Below are positions 8,639-17,423 of a stretch of DNA of 64,000 nucleotides, piece after piece (positions within the stretch are counted from its first letter, which is position 1; the number at the start of each line of letters is the position of its first letter). The position numbers and the translations under genes are program-made. The notes beneath the pieces are model-generated. The model saw only the letters and a program-made list of their open reading frames with translations, was not told the origin of the DNA and searched no databases. This stretch comes from Spirosoma sp. KUDC1026 (lineage in GTDB: Bacteria > Bacteroidota > Bacteroidia > Cytophagales > Spirosomataceae), in the NCBI RefSeq assembly GCF_013375035.1, contig NZ_CP056032.1:2650001-2714000 (forward strand). The letters run 5' to 3'.

Positions 8639-9847
8639 TCACAAACGATAGCTTACACCTAGCGAACTAAGGAGTGAGCTATTGATCGGTCTGAGCCGGG
8701 CATAAATACCCCTTATTTCTACCTGATATCCGTTAAGAGCTTTTGTCTGTATGGCCCGAACGTCAGCAATTGCCGCTAGACGTGACGTGATACGCCATTT
8801 CACCCCCGCACCACCCGAAAAGCCCGATTCATCCAATCCTGCTTCCTTATTGATGGTTAATACTACTGGTTGGGCATATACTCGACTACTTTGAATCATC
8901 TGTCCGGATAATAGCTTATTGAACACAAATCCTACTGTCAGATAAGGACTTATAACCTGTCGACTTGTCCGGGTAAATTCATAGCGAAGATACGGGTTCA
9001 GGAACAGACTTTGTTCACTGATTTTATCAACGATGACAAACAGGCTGGCCGTTTGATCTAGGTTCCAGCGGCCTTCCTGTTGTGTATAGGCCACCGTCAA
9101 ACCAGCGCTCAACCGTTTATGCCAGGATAAATTCAGATCCACGCCATAACCTAGTTGTACCCATGAAGTAGACGATGTTGTCAGGCTGCCATCGAAACTT
9201 TGCAGTTTATACGAACCCGTCGAGAGAAAAATTCGCGGGTTTAAAGTAACCTGGACGGAACGAGCATTGGCGAGGAAAGACGTGGTCGGTTTAGCTGGCT
9301 CGACACATCGGTTATAAGCTAACACGTACTGAGCCAGGTGACGTCGTGAAACGGTATTGCCTAAAGCACTGACCTGGGCACTTAGACTAGAACAGTCAGT
9401 CAAAAACGTTTTGAGCGTAGCTGCCGGTGATCTAGGATTGAGGGTTGTCAGGATTTGATCTTTGTCCAGTAATAGTAAGTTTGTACCGCCACTTCGTTCG
9501 AGTTGATAAAGCGCTACCGGTCCTGTCACTAGCTGCTGAAGCAGTACGTAATGGGTGTCCAGAGCGCTTACGTTTCGGGAAATGAAATGCTCGTCGCCAA
9601 TTTGAACCGCTTTTAGGTCACTGGGCTGGTAGTTCGTCTTCGACGCTTTATCCAGCAGAATGACCTGCCGCGTTTTATTGATTCGTTTTAAGGCCAGTTG
9701 GCCGCTCCGGATGGATCCATCTTTTAATTCCACCCGTCCTTCCGAAAAGATAGGCTGTGCGTTGATTAACTCTAATAGGTTGGTAGAGAGACAAAGAAAA
9801 AGAAATAAGTAACGCATCGAGAGGCTACTAGTAGACGTTAACTTCAT
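8639..9847 (-). CDS. Unknown secreted protein with C-terminal beta-barrel-like region
   Basis: About 402 residues from the ATG at 9845-9847; the next ATG (9815-9817, MRYLFLFLCLSTN) gives the clearest signal peptide and may be the true start. The N-terminal third (VELKDGSIRSGQLAL, LKAVQIGD) resembles the small beta domain of Bacteroidota proteins that carry a C-terminal outer-membrane barrel. The second half shows alternating strands (WVQLGYGVDLNLSW, GLTVAYTQQEGRW, SPYLTVGFVF) and ends in SSLGVSYRL, as barrels do. The function is unknown. It shares its strand with the upstream TIM-barrel gene but is separated from it by a hairpin. Confidence 0.65.
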   Translation of the reverse strand: MKLTSTSSLSMRYLFLFLCLSTNLLELINAQPIFSEGRVELKDGSIRSGQLALKRINKTRQVILLDKASKTNYQPSDLKAVQIGDEHFISRNVSALDTHYVLLQQLVTGPVALYQLERSGGTNLLLLDKDQILTTLNPRSPAATLKTFLTDCSSLSAQVSALGNTVSRRHLAQYVLAYNRCVEPAKPTTSFLANARSVQVTLNPRIFLSTGSYKLQSFDGSLTTSSTSWVQLGYGVDLNLSWHKRLSAGLTVAYTQQEGRWNLDQTASLFVIVDKISEQSLFLNPYLRYEFTRTSRQVISPYLTVGFVFNKLLSGQMIQSSRVYAQPVVLTINKEAGLDESGFSGGAGVKWRITSRLAAIADVRAIQTKALNGYQVEIRGIYARLRPINSSLLSSLGVSYRL

Positions 9848-9871
9848 AAACCGGGGAGATGGAGCAAGGAG

Positions 9872-9908
9872 GAGAGGGAGAGAAATCATTCAGATTTCTC
9901 TCCCTCTC
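9872..9908. terminator. Purine-rich hairpin between two minus-strand genes
   Basis: Perfect 16-nt arms (9872-9887 and 9893-9908) surround a 5-nt loop, 12 bp beyond the TIM-barrel gene stop. No T-run follows in the minus direction, so it may terminate or only attenuate. Composition is like the hairpins at 6122 and 8594. Confidence 0.6.
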
Positions 9909-9920
9909 TTCTTCAAAAAA

Positions 9921-10853
9921 TTAAACCATCGTCCCTACCCGTTCCAACAGCGCCTTTGTTTTGCGGATGCCTTCGTATTCATCGATTTTGCTACCCTCGT
10001 ATTCGATACCGGCGATACCCTTGAAACCGCTGTCTTTCGTGATTTTCAGGATGCGGCTGTAGTCGGTTTCGATGCAGTTACCGTTTTCGTCAAAGTCGTA
10101 GGTTTTGGCCGATACGCCTTTGGCAAAGGGTAATAGTTCTTTCGTGCCCTGGTAGCGGTCGTACTGCTCCTCGCAGGTTCGGTCGGGGCCCGGCGCCCGC
10201 TTGATGCAGAAATTGCCGAAATCAGGCAGCGTACCGACATTCTTCATATTTACCTGCTTCATGACGCCCGACAGCCATTGTCCGTTGGACGAGTAGCCGC
10301 CGTGATTCTCAACGATGACGTTGATGTTCATCGTTTTCGCGAACTCACCCAGCTTGCTCAGCCCTTCAGCGGCTGCTTTGGCTACTTCCTCGGCTGTCCC
10401 TTTTCCGGCCGCATTGACCCGGATCGTTTTGCAGCCCAGGTATTTGGCGCACTCGACCCAGCGGTGGTGATTGGTAATTGCCTTGTCCTGTTCAGCTTTG
10501 TCCGTCGCGCCGATCTCACCTTCCCCGTCGATCATGATCAGGTTGTTGGTGATACCGTTGTCCTTGCAGCGCGTCAGCAGGTCATTGAGGTACGTTTTAT
10601 CCTGTGCTTTGTCCTTAAAGAACTGGTTGACGTATTCAACAATGCTGATGTCGAACTCTTTGCGGGCGATGGCCGGGAAATCGAGGTTGGTAATTTTCTT
10701 GGCAAACAGCGCTTTGTGCAGCGACCATTCGGCCAGGGAGATGTCGAAAAACGGTTTTTTCAGGGAAGACTCGGCAAAAGCACTGGGCATTAGCGCCAGA
10801 CCTGCCGCAGCTCCGGCGGCCTGCTTGATAAACGAGCGACGGGACGTTGTCAT
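9921..10853 (-). CDS. Tat-exported sugar phosphate isomerase/epimerase-like TIM barrel
   Basis: A 310-residue protein with a twin-arginine leader (MTTSRRSFIKQAAGAAAGL). It is followed by a xylose-isomerase-like TIM barrel in which metal-binding acids are seen in IVENHGG, LPDFGNF and GIEYEG. Exported members of this family in Bacteroidota act on sugars or keto-sugars in the periplasm; the exact substrate is unknown. It is probably transcribed alone or with the downstream barrel protein. The start ATG directly precedes the leader. Confidence 0.82.
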   Translation of the reverse strand: MTTSRRSFIKQAAGAAAGLALMPSAFAESSLKKPFFDISLAEWSLHKALFAKKITNLDFPAIARKEFDISIVEYVNQFFKDKAQDKTYLNDLLTRCKDNGITNNLIMIDGEGEIGATDKAEQDKAITNHHRWVECAKYLGCKTIRVNAAGKGTAEEVAKAAAEGLSKLGEFAKTMNINVIVENHGGYSSNGQWLSGVMKQVNMKNVGTLPDFGNFCIKRAPGPDRTCEEQYDRYQGTKELLPFAKGVSAKTYDFDENGNCIETDYSRILKITKDSGFKGIAGIEYEGSKIDEYEGIRKTKALLERVGTMV

Positions 10854-11024
10854 TGATTAGGGAGTTTAAGAAAGCTTTAAATAACAAAAGACCGCTTTCG
10901 CATTCGAAAAACCAAGCCGCCAACTGGAAATGCCACTGGTACGTTAGCTATCCCGAAACCGGCTGTCGATTGATGGTCGGGTCGGATTTGTTCGTATTTT
11001 GCGCCGACTGTTACGCTATCACGC

Positions 11025-11972
11025 ATGATTACCCTCGATACCATTACCGACGCCCACGAGCGTATTCGACCGTATATCCACCGTACGGCGGTGCTGACCA
11101 ACCAGACCATCAACCAGCGGGTGGGAGCCAAACTCTATTTCAAGTGCGAGAACTTCCAGAAGATTGGTGCGTTCAAAGCCAGGGGTGGCCTGAACGCTGT
11201 ATTACAGGTCGCGGCCAACGGGGAAGGAAAGGCCATCACGACCCACTCGTCGGGTAACCACGCGCAGGCTGTTGCTTTTGCCGCCCGGCAGGTTGGGTTG
11301 CCTGCGTACATCGTTATGCCCCGTACGGCTCCGCAGGTTAAAAAAGATGCCGTTCGGGGCTATGGGGCCGAAATCATCGAGTGCGAACCAACACTTGAAG
11401 CGCGCGAGCAGGGCGTCCGGGAGATGATCGAACGAACCGGGGCCGTCCTGGTGCACCCCTTCGACGATGACCGGGTTATTGCCGGGCAGGCAACGGCCGC
11501 CAAAGAACTGATCGAAGACTACGGTCAGGAAACACCCTTCGACGTGATCCTGACTCCCGTTGGTGGGGGCGGGCTCCTGAGCGGGACAAGTCTGATTACT
11601 CACTATTTGTCGCCTACTACCCGCGTTATTGCCGGAGAGCCCGAAGGGGCGGCCGACGCTGTTCTGTCAATCAAAAGCGGGAAAGTGGAAAAAGCGCCCT
11701 ACATCAATACCATTGCCGATGGGTTGATGACGGGCCTGAGCGAACGGACGCTGGCCATCATCCGCCAGCACGTAGCAGACGTACTGACCGTGTCCGACGA
11801 GGAAATCGTTGCCGCCATGCGGCTGGTCTGGGAGCGGATGAAGATCGTGATCGAACCATCCTGCGCCGTCCCGCTGGCCGCCGTGCTGAAACATAAAAAC
11901 CAGTTTGCCGGTCAGAAAGTCGGGATCGTCCTGACGGGTGGGAACGTTGATCTGGGCAAATTACCCTTCTGA
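11025..11972 (+). CDS. PLP-dependent threonine dehydratase / serine racemase-type enzyme
   Basis: A 315-residue fold-type II PLP enzyme. The Schiff-base Lys lies in IGAFKARGG (about residue 50), substrate contacts in HSSGNHAQA, the phosphate loop in VGGGGLLSG, and the end carries LVWERMKIVIEPS and GGNVDLG. There is no regulatory ACT domain, so it is the short form. Length and sequence are as close to eukaryotic serine racemase as to catabolic threonine dehydratase, and members of this group can do both dehydration and racemisation. The GNAT gene starts 5 bp after its stop codon, so the two are co-transcribed. Confidence 0.9.
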   Translation: MITLDTITDAHERIRPYIHRTAVLTNQTINQRVGAKLYFKCENFQKIGAFKARGGLNAVLQVAANGEGKAITTHSSGNHAQAVAFAARQVGLPAYIVMPRTAPQVKKDAVRGYGAEIIECEPTLEAREQGVREMIERTGAVLVHPFDDDRVIAGQATAAKELIEDYGQETPFDVILTPVGGGGLLSGTSLITHYLSPTTRVIAGEPEGAADAVLSIKSGKVEKAPYINTIADGLMTGLSERTLAIIRQHVADVLTVSDEEIVAAMRLVWERMKIVIEPSCAVPLAAVLKHKNQFAGQKVGIVLTGGNVDLGKLPF

Positions 11973-11976
11973 CTCT

Positions 11977-12399
11977 ATGCTGACCGTTACGCCGATTACG
12001 CCTGAGCAAACCTATCCGCTACGCCACAGCGTGCTCTGGCCCGACAAACCGCTCGACTACGTAAAAGTCGATAACGACGCCAGTGGCTACCACTACGGGG
12101 CTTTTCTGGATAATGAGCTGGTCGCGGTGATTTCGCTGTTTCTGGAGAATGAAACTTCCGATGGGCACCCGGCGCGTTTCCGGAAATTTGCCGCCCGGCC
12201 GGATCGGCAGCGGCAGGGAATCGGGACGCAGCTGTTGAACCATGTCATCGCTGAAGCCCGACGAATGGGTGCTACAGAACTCTGGTGCGATGCCCGGCTG
12301 GATGCCGCCGATTTCTATCGCCGGTTTGGTATGGCACCCGTCAGTGACGTGTTTTACAAAGGACCGATCGCTTACGCTACGTTTTCGATGTCTCTCTGA
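11977..12399 (+). CDS. GNAT family N-acetyltransferase
   Basis: About 140 residues from ATG 11977, four bases after the preceding stop codon. The acetyl-CoA-binding motif RQRQGIGTQLLNH and the following Glu/Asp-rich strand (ELWCDARLDAADFYRRFGM) are typical of GNAT enzymes. The start upstream at 11938 would sit inside the neighbouring gene and is rejected. The acceptor is unknown; co-transcription with an amino-acid dehydratase/racemase hints at a small amine or amino acid. Confidence 0.85.
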   Translation: MLTVTPITPEQTYPLRHSVLWPDKPLDYVKVDNDASGYHYGAFLDNELVAVISLFLENETSDGHPARFRKFAARPDRQRQGIGTQLLNHVIAEARRMGATELWCDARLDAADFYRRFGMAPVSDVFYKGPIAYATFSMSL

Positions 12400-12531
12400 T
12401 TTGGCGGAGAGTGAACGCACAGCCGGCAGGCGAAGAACAGTCTTAGTTAATTTATAACCAAAGGAATAACTACGTAGTTGAGTAAATGTACCAACGAACA
12501 GGTATACTCAACAAAACAGAACGTAGTACGA

Positions 12532-13842
12532 ATGAAAACATCAACGATACTGACGGTGGGACTGGCAGCCAGTCTGTTTGCTTGCAGTCAGAAAAAAGAA
12601 ACGGATCAGACCGGTGAGGTCGTCGAAACCGAGACAAAGGAACTCAACCTGCCCGCTCCCTACGAAACCGAATCGGTCACGCGCTTCAGCAACGTGATTG
12701 GCTGGCCCGAGGGAAAAACACCACAGGCTCCGCAGGGATTCACGGTCACGGAGTTTGCGCGCGATATGAAAAGTCCCCGCTGGGTCTATGTAGCTCCCAA
12801 CGGTGATATTTTCGTTGCCGAGGCCAACACGGAGCGGAAGGGCGTCAAGAAAAAAGTAGAGTCTATTGTGTCGGGACGTAACAAGTCGGAGCATACCACC
12901 GAAAGTGCCAACCGCATTACTATTTTCCGGGACACGAACAAAGACGGCAAACCCGACCAACGAGAAGTTTTTCTGGAAAATCTGGATCAGCCATTTGGCA
13001 TGCTGGTGCTGAACAACAGCTTTTACGTAGCCAACACAGGGGGCGTCTGGCAGTATCCGTACCAGGCAGGGCAGATGAAGATGACGACCGCCGGAAAGAA
13101 AATTCTGGACCTGCCCGTGGGAGGCTATAACAACCACTGGACGCGTAACCTGCTGGCTAGTCCGGATGGAAAAAAAATATATGTGTCGGTTGGTTCGGGA
13201 AGCAACGTAGGTGAGCACGGCGAAGCCAATGAAGTGCGTCGGGCGAACATTATACAGATCAATCCGGACGGTACGGGTGAGAAAATCTACGCTAGTGGTC
13301 TTCGTAATCCGGTCGGAATGGACTGGCAGCCATCAACGAACACGCTGTACACCGCCGTGAACGAGCGGGATGAATTAGGCGATGACCTGGTACCCGATTA
13401 CATGACTAGTGTGAAAGAGGGTGGTTTCTACGGCTGGCCGTATTCATACTACGGTCAGAACGTCGATCCGCGCCGGAAAGGAGAGCATCCGGAACTAGTG
13501 CAGAAAGCAATCGTGCCGGACGTGCCCCTGGGATCGCATACGGCTTCGCTCGGACTCACGTTTTATGACGCCGATCAGTTTCCGGCTAAGTACAAAAACG
13601 GGGCGTTCGTGGGGCAGCACGGCTCCTGGAACCGGTCGACTTTCTCGGGATACAAGGTAGTATTTGTGCCCTTCGAAAATGGCAAGCCAGGTAAACCCGA
13701 AGACTTCCTGACCGGCTTCGTAACTGGCAAGGACAAAGAAGTATACGGCCGGCCGGTGGGTGTAACGGTAGCCCCCGATGGCGCTTTACTCGTAGCCGAC
13801 GATGCCGCTGACCGCATCTGGCGTATTGTAGCCAACAAGTAA
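12532..13842 (+). CDS. Sorbosone dehydrogenase-like (glucose/sorbosone) lipoprotein
   Basis: About 436 residues. A lipoprotein signal with Cys after SLFA (MKTSTILTVGLAASLFACSQ) anchors it in an envelope membrane. The rest is a six-bladed quinoprotein glucose dehydrogenase-type propeller, with GGYNNHWTRNLL, VGSGSNVGEHGEANE, ASGLRNPVGMDW and GQHGSWNRS blades typical of the PQQ-type sorbosone dehydrogenase group. Whether it binds PQQ cannot be read. The frame is open from a TTG at 12478, but ATG 12532 gives the proper lipoprotein leader. Two hairpins follow it. Confidence 0.87.
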   Translation: MKTSTILTVGLAASLFACSQKKETDQTGEVVETETKELNLPAPYETESVTRFSNVIGWPEGKTPQAPQGFTVTEFARDMKSPRWVYVAPNGDIFVAEANTERKGVKKKVESIVSGRNKSEHTTESANRITIFRDTNKDGKPDQREVFLENLDQPFGMLVLNNSFYVANTGGVWQYPYQAGQMKMTTAGKKILDLPVGGYNNHWTRNLLASPDGKKIYVSVGSGSNVGEHGEANEVRRANIIQINPDGTGEKIYASGLRNPVGMDWQPSTNTLYTAVNERDELGDDLVPDYMTSVKEGGFYGWPYSYYGQNVDPRRKGEHPELVQKAIVPDVPLGSHTASLGLTFYDADQFPAKYKNGAFVGQHGSWNRSTFSGYKVVFVPFENGKPGKPEDFLTGFVTGKDKEVYGRPVGVTVAPDGALLVADDAADRIWRIVANK

Positions 13843-13896
13843 GACGTAGTTAACTTCAGCGCTGTTTGAGCTTTCTAGAAGGCTGGTAACAAGCGA

Positions 13897-13979
13897 TTTT
13901 GTCATTTCGACCTTGGGAGGAATCTCAAGCTTTGATACTAGTCAAGCTTAAGATTCCTCCCAAGGTCGAAATGATAAAA
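13897..13979. repeat. Palindromic intergenic repeat element
   Basis: Thirty-six-nt arms (13897-13932 and 13944-13979) with two mismatches and an 11-nt loop. The outer sequence GTCATTTCGACCTTGGGAGG resembles the GTCAT-YY-CGAC core of the palindrome at 59255-59322. It looks like a dispersed palindromic repeat rather than a plain terminator, since a separate terminator follows at 14015. Confidence 0.65.
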
Positions 13980-14014
13980 ACAGGAGTAAAATGAAACGTT
14001 TGACTGGTTTCTTT

Positions 14015-14066
14015 CGCTTAACAAAAAAGGCGGATCCATTGATGGATCCGCCTTTTTTGTTAAGCG
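14015..14066. terminator. 25-bp perfect hairpin, bidirectional terminator
   Basis: Perfect 25-nt arms (14015-14039 and 14042-14066) around a 2-nt centre, with A6 on the left and T6 on the right of a GC-rich core. This symmetrical form terminates in both directions. It lies between the sorbosone dehydrogenase-like gene and the convergent barrel gene. Confidence 0.88.
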
Positions 14067-14078
14067 TACCGTACCGGC

Positions 14079-15755
14079 TTAGAACTGGTAGAACAACCGC
14101 ACCCGAGCACCAATGTTGAACGGGCTATAGGCGTTGACATTATTGCCCCGAACAAGCTGCGTCGTTGCCAGTGGTCCGGCCTGCGCTACCCAGTGACTCT
14201 TCTGCCACTCGATTGCCGTGCCGACGGTCAAATTATTGAAAACATCATACGGACGACTCCGGCTGGATTCGACTCGAGATACATCATAACCATTGAACTT
14301 CTTCGCTATCCGATCGAAGGTTAGACGTTCGGTGTTCGATAGAGTCAGATTCGTACCTACCGTTGGCAGAATCGTAAACGATTGGGTTAGTGGAATCCGG
14401 TAACCTATTTGCAACGGAATCTCCCTTTGCTCCTGTTTCAGACTGATATTGGTAATAATGACCGAAGGGTCAAACCTAGGATCGACCGCTTTGTCGTACT
14501 CCTTTTGGAATGTTTTCGGATAATTCTTTATGTTAAACTCTTTTTCCGTTTTGAAATCCCCGTCAAAACGAACCGACTGGCCGTAGCCAACGCCCAGGGT
14601 CCAGTGCTTGCCTAGAATCAGCTCACCCGTGATGGCTGTATTCCTGAAACGAGCCGTTAGGTCGCCCCCAATACCAATTCGGAAGCGGGGGGCAAATTTG
14701 GCCACCGACTGACTGGCAGGGCTCTGTGCCTGCGTACCGCCAATCGTTACGGTACGAACCGGCCGCATCCGGCGACTGGCTTTCCGTAGCATCATCGTGT
14801 TCCAATCCAGATCGGTCAACTGCAGGGGCTGATTGGTCAACTGATCGAAGTTGGCCGCGATAGCTGATTCGCCGGGGTTGATCGACTCGTTGGCCGTATT
14901 GGCTGGCTGCCCCGGCAATCCTGTTGCTGGCGTTTCTGAGTAGCTACCATTTGCCGATGCCTGGCCTGCCTGATCCGTTGAGGAACGTAGCCGATCGCGC
15001 TGGGTCTTGTTGCCTGACGTAGCAACGCTGGATTCCTCCGCTGACGTTACGTTCGTGCCGGACAGATCCCGATCTAACCGGTTTGTTCCAACGCCGTTCG
15101 TTGCTGACCGGATTGGTTGATCCGTGCTGCGCTTGTTCTGCGTTCGGCCAGGTCGGCTAACCGCTAACTGGCTGTCGGTAGTGCCTGTAGCTTCCGTCGG
15201 TATTGACGACGGCGTTATCCCCATTGCTCCAGCCGTAGCACGACGCAACGACTCGCTGCCGGGAGCATCAGCTACCGAGTTTCCCCGACGGTTGACGTCA
15301 TCAGTCGGAGTAGCCTCAGCCCACTGGCCGCGACTGTCTACCTGGTCGGCATTGGCTGCTGACTTCGCCGGAACGGGAACGTACCGGGTGATGTACACCG
15401 TATCGGTTTGATGGACAACCGTTGGCTCGGCTACTTTGTCGGCGAGGTTCATTGAAGACGACTGCGTAACGGCTGGTTTTTCCGTGTTCAACGCCTGAAC
15501 CGTCTGTCGCAGGGTAGCGATTTCAGACCGTTGCCAGGCAGCTAGGGCAACCAGAGCCGCCACGCTGGCGGCTGCGGTGAGCGGTACCCAAGGCTGTGCG
15601 TACCAGCTTCGGCTGGCCGGATGCTGGACAATAGTAGAGGTTGGTGTCGCCTGCTGGAGGGACGCCTGCATCTTTGTCCAGTCGTTTTCGGTAAACTCCG
15701 GCCGAATACTTTCCAGTTTACGCCGGATAATATCGGTGAAGCGATCAGTTTTCAT
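14079..15755 (-). CDS. Membrane-anchored protein with outer-membrane barrel domain, sigma-factor partner
   Basis: About 558 residues. The N-terminus (MKTDRFTDIIRRKLESI) is cytoplasmic and resembles the short helix bundle of Bacteroidota anti-sigma-like proteins. One membrane helix follows (about residues 52-72, VPLTAAASVAALVALAAW), then about 280 residues rich in Ser, Thr, Asn, Gln and Pro. The last 190 residues read as an outer-membrane beta-barrel (FRIGIGGDLTARF, WTLGVGYGQSVRF, final RVRLFYQF). The ATG at 15753-15755 overlaps the end of the ECF sigma gene by 11 bp, implying coupled translation. It is inferred to bind that sigma factor; this is not proven by motif. Confidence 0.75.
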   Translation of the reverse strand: MKTDRFTDIIRRKLESIRPEFTENDWTKMQASLQQATPTSTIVQHPASRSWYAQPWVPLTAAASVAALVALAAWQRSEIATLRQTVQALNTEKPAVTQSSSMNLADKVAEPTVVHQTDTVYITRYVPVPAKSAANADQVDSRGQWAEATPTDDVNRRGNSVADAPGSESLRRATAGAMGITPSSIPTEATGTTDSQLAVSRPGRTQNKRSTDQPIRSATNGVGTNRLDRDLSGTNVTSAEESSVATSGNKTQRDRLRSSTDQAGQASANGSYSETPATGLPGQPANTANESINPGESAIAANFDQLTNQPLQLTDLDWNTMMLRKASRRMRPVRTVTIGGTQAQSPASQSVAKFAPRFRIGIGGDLTARFRNTAITGELILGKHWTLGVGYGQSVRFDGDFKTEKEFNIKNYPKTFQKEYDKAVDPRFDPSVIITNISLKQEQREIPLQIGYRIPLTQSFTILPTVGTNLTLSNTERLTFDRIAKKFNGYDVSRVESSRSRPYDVFNNLTVGTAIEWQKSHWVAQAGPLATTQLVRGNNVNAYSPFNIGARVRLFYQF

Positions 15756-16353
15756 GATAAGGAACAGAGGCCGCTGGGCCTGACTTGACATGGAACGGGT
15801 AAGCCTGCTTAATTAGCTGTTGCAGCTTTTGGCGGGCGCGTGAATAATTAGAGCGAACAGTTGCCTCGTTATGATTCAGCAGTTCAGCAATTTCGTGGAG
15901 ACTGTAGCCATCGACAACGTGCATCATAAACACCGTACGGTGCGTAGGATTGAGCTTCTGCACCAGCGCCAGTATTTCATCGGCGGCAATCTGATCAACA
16001 ACGTCGTTATCGAGCGCCACCTGCTCGCCCGATTCCAGTGAGCTCTGCTGCTCGAAACGACTGTTCCGGCGGTAATGGCTGATGGCGGTGTTGACGAGAA
16101 TCGTGCGTAACCAGGCTTTAAAGGGTAAAGCCTCATTGTAGCTGTCCAGATGTTGAAACGCCTTCAGAAAACCTTCGTTCAGTACGTCTTCGGCTTCTTC
16201 AACGCTGGAGGTATAGCGTAAACAGATGCTTTTGGCGTACCCGAAAAACTGCTTGAACAGAATGCGCTGTGCACGGGAATCGTTGGCACGGCAAGCCTGG
16301 ATGACACTCGGAAGGTCATTGTCAGAGAAGGATGACGATTTCCTGAAGAACAA
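15745..16353 (-). CDS. ECF sigma-70 factor
   Basis: About 202 residues with sigma-70 region 2 (RILFKQFFGYAKSICLRYTS, AEDVLNEGFLKAFQ, FKAWLRTILVNTAISHYRR) and region 4 (LNPTHRTVFMMHVVDGYSLHEIAELL, then EATVRSNYSRARQKLQ). It directs RNA polymerase to a small regulon, probably including its own operon. No ATG is available: the frame has a stop at 16366-16368, so the start must be TTG at 16353 or a nearby rare codon. That TTG overlaps TAATTTTG (16351-16358), which resembles a Bacteroidota -7 box, so the exact start is uncertain. The next gene overlaps it by 11 bp. Confidence 0.88.
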   Translation of the reverse strand: MFFRKSSSFSDNDLPSVIQACRANDSRAQRILFKQFFGYAKSICLRYTSSVEEAEDVLNEGFLKAFQHLDSYNEALPFKAWLRTILVNTAISHYRRNSRFEQQSSLESGEQVALDNDVVDQIAADEILALVQKLNPTHRTVFMMHVVDGYSLHEIAELLNHNEATVRSNYSRARQKLQQLIKQAYPFHVKSGPAASVPYHEN

Positions 16354-16521
16354 AATTATGTCAAATTAGCGTGAGCACATGCTTGATAATCCAGATACGC
16401 ATTGACCAGCAAAAGTGTTGCAAACCAGTCTGCTATCCGACATTTTTTTTTGTGCTGCCACGTTTCCCGGATCAGAAACGTACTGACAGGAAACGGACCT
16501 GAATCGCGCCGTTGGTGATGG

Positions 16522-17253
16522 ATGAATATACTGATACTTGGTGATGCGCATACGTACGGCTATGGCCTGTCGGCCGGTCAGTTGAGCTACATTGGTCATT
16601 TTATCCGGCAGATCAGTCAGAGCGGGCCCGCCGTTTCGGTCGAAGCCTACGCGCATTTAACCATTCCCCAGGCCATATCAACGCTGGCGCGGTTGCCGCT
16701 GAACCAGTATGATCTAATCATTATTCAGCCGAATCAGCACTGGCTGACAACCCGCTCGAACACGTCCATTCGCTGGTCGTCGTCTAAACCCGAACCGCTG
16801 AGTCCGTCGCTGCTCTGGCCGATTCGTACGGATCAGGTTGTTGTGCCCGGTTCAACCACCAGAAACCGGCTGCGGTCCTTAATCCAACGGACAGATTGGC
16901 GGCTGAGAAACCTGCTGGGGCTGACTAAACCGCCGAAAGCTTTACTGGAACTGTTACGTCTGCTGAGCCCATACCGGCACAACGTACTGCTGGTAACGCC
17001 TTTTGCGCACCTGAACCCCTGGTGTCATGCGCAACGGGAGCAGTGCCGGGCTATGCTTCAGCAGGAAGGGGAAAAGCAGTTATTCAGCATATTCGATTCG
17101 CACCTAGTTGTTGCCCCCCGCGAAGAGTATTTCCTGGCCGATAGCCAGACGTTTATCAATACCATCAGCCACGAACTGGTCGGACGCGCCCTGTTTGACT
17201 TTTACCAGTCGGCCCCAACGATCGTTACGGTGCAGGCCATCAAGCGGGAGTGA
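16522..17253 (+). CDS. SGNH-hydrolase-like protein without the nucleophile Ser
   Basis: A 243-residue cytoplasmic protein. The N-terminus ILGDAHTYGYGL matches block I of SGNH/GDSL hydrolases (usually GDSxTxG), but the Ser position (residue 9) is Ala, encoded by GCG. A block III-like Asn is in IIIQPNQHW, and the C-terminal His of a D/N-x-x-H block is in FINTISHELVGRALFDFY. The fold call is moderate. As it stands the enzyme lacks its usual nucleophile, so hydrolysis may be lost or use another residue. It stands alone, followed by a palindromic terminator. Confidence 0.6.
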   Translation: MNILILGDAHTYGYGLSAGQLSYIGHFIRQISQSGPAVSVEAYAHLTIPQAISTLARLPLNQYDLIIIQPNQHWLTTRSNTSIRWSSSKPEPLSPSLLWPIRTDQVVVPGSTTRNRLRSLIQRTDWRLRNLLGLTKPPKALLELLRLLSPYRHNVLLVTPFAHLNPWCHAQREQCRAMLQQEGEKQLFSIFDSHLVVAPREEYFLADSQTFINTISHELVGRALFDFYQSAPTIVTVQAIKRE

Positions 17254-17361
17254 CGTTGAGAACGTAAAGAACCCAGAAGACGCTGGCAAGGCTGTAATCG
17301 ATTTCGCCTGATTAGTTGCCCGCTTTACCAGAGTTCAATACACTTACTTGACTACGTAGTA

Positions 17362-17403
17362 AAACGTAAAAGGGGGCTGAAATTTCAGCCCCCTTTTACG
17401 TTT
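17362..17403. terminator. 42-bp perfect palindrome, bidirectional terminator
   Basis: Arms 17362-17382 and 17383-17403 are perfect complements, with a GGGGGCTG core flanked by A-rich and T-rich ends. It lies between the convergent SGNH-like and RND genes. Confidence 0.85.
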
Positions 17404-17423
17404 GGATTAAGATATTGAACTAG

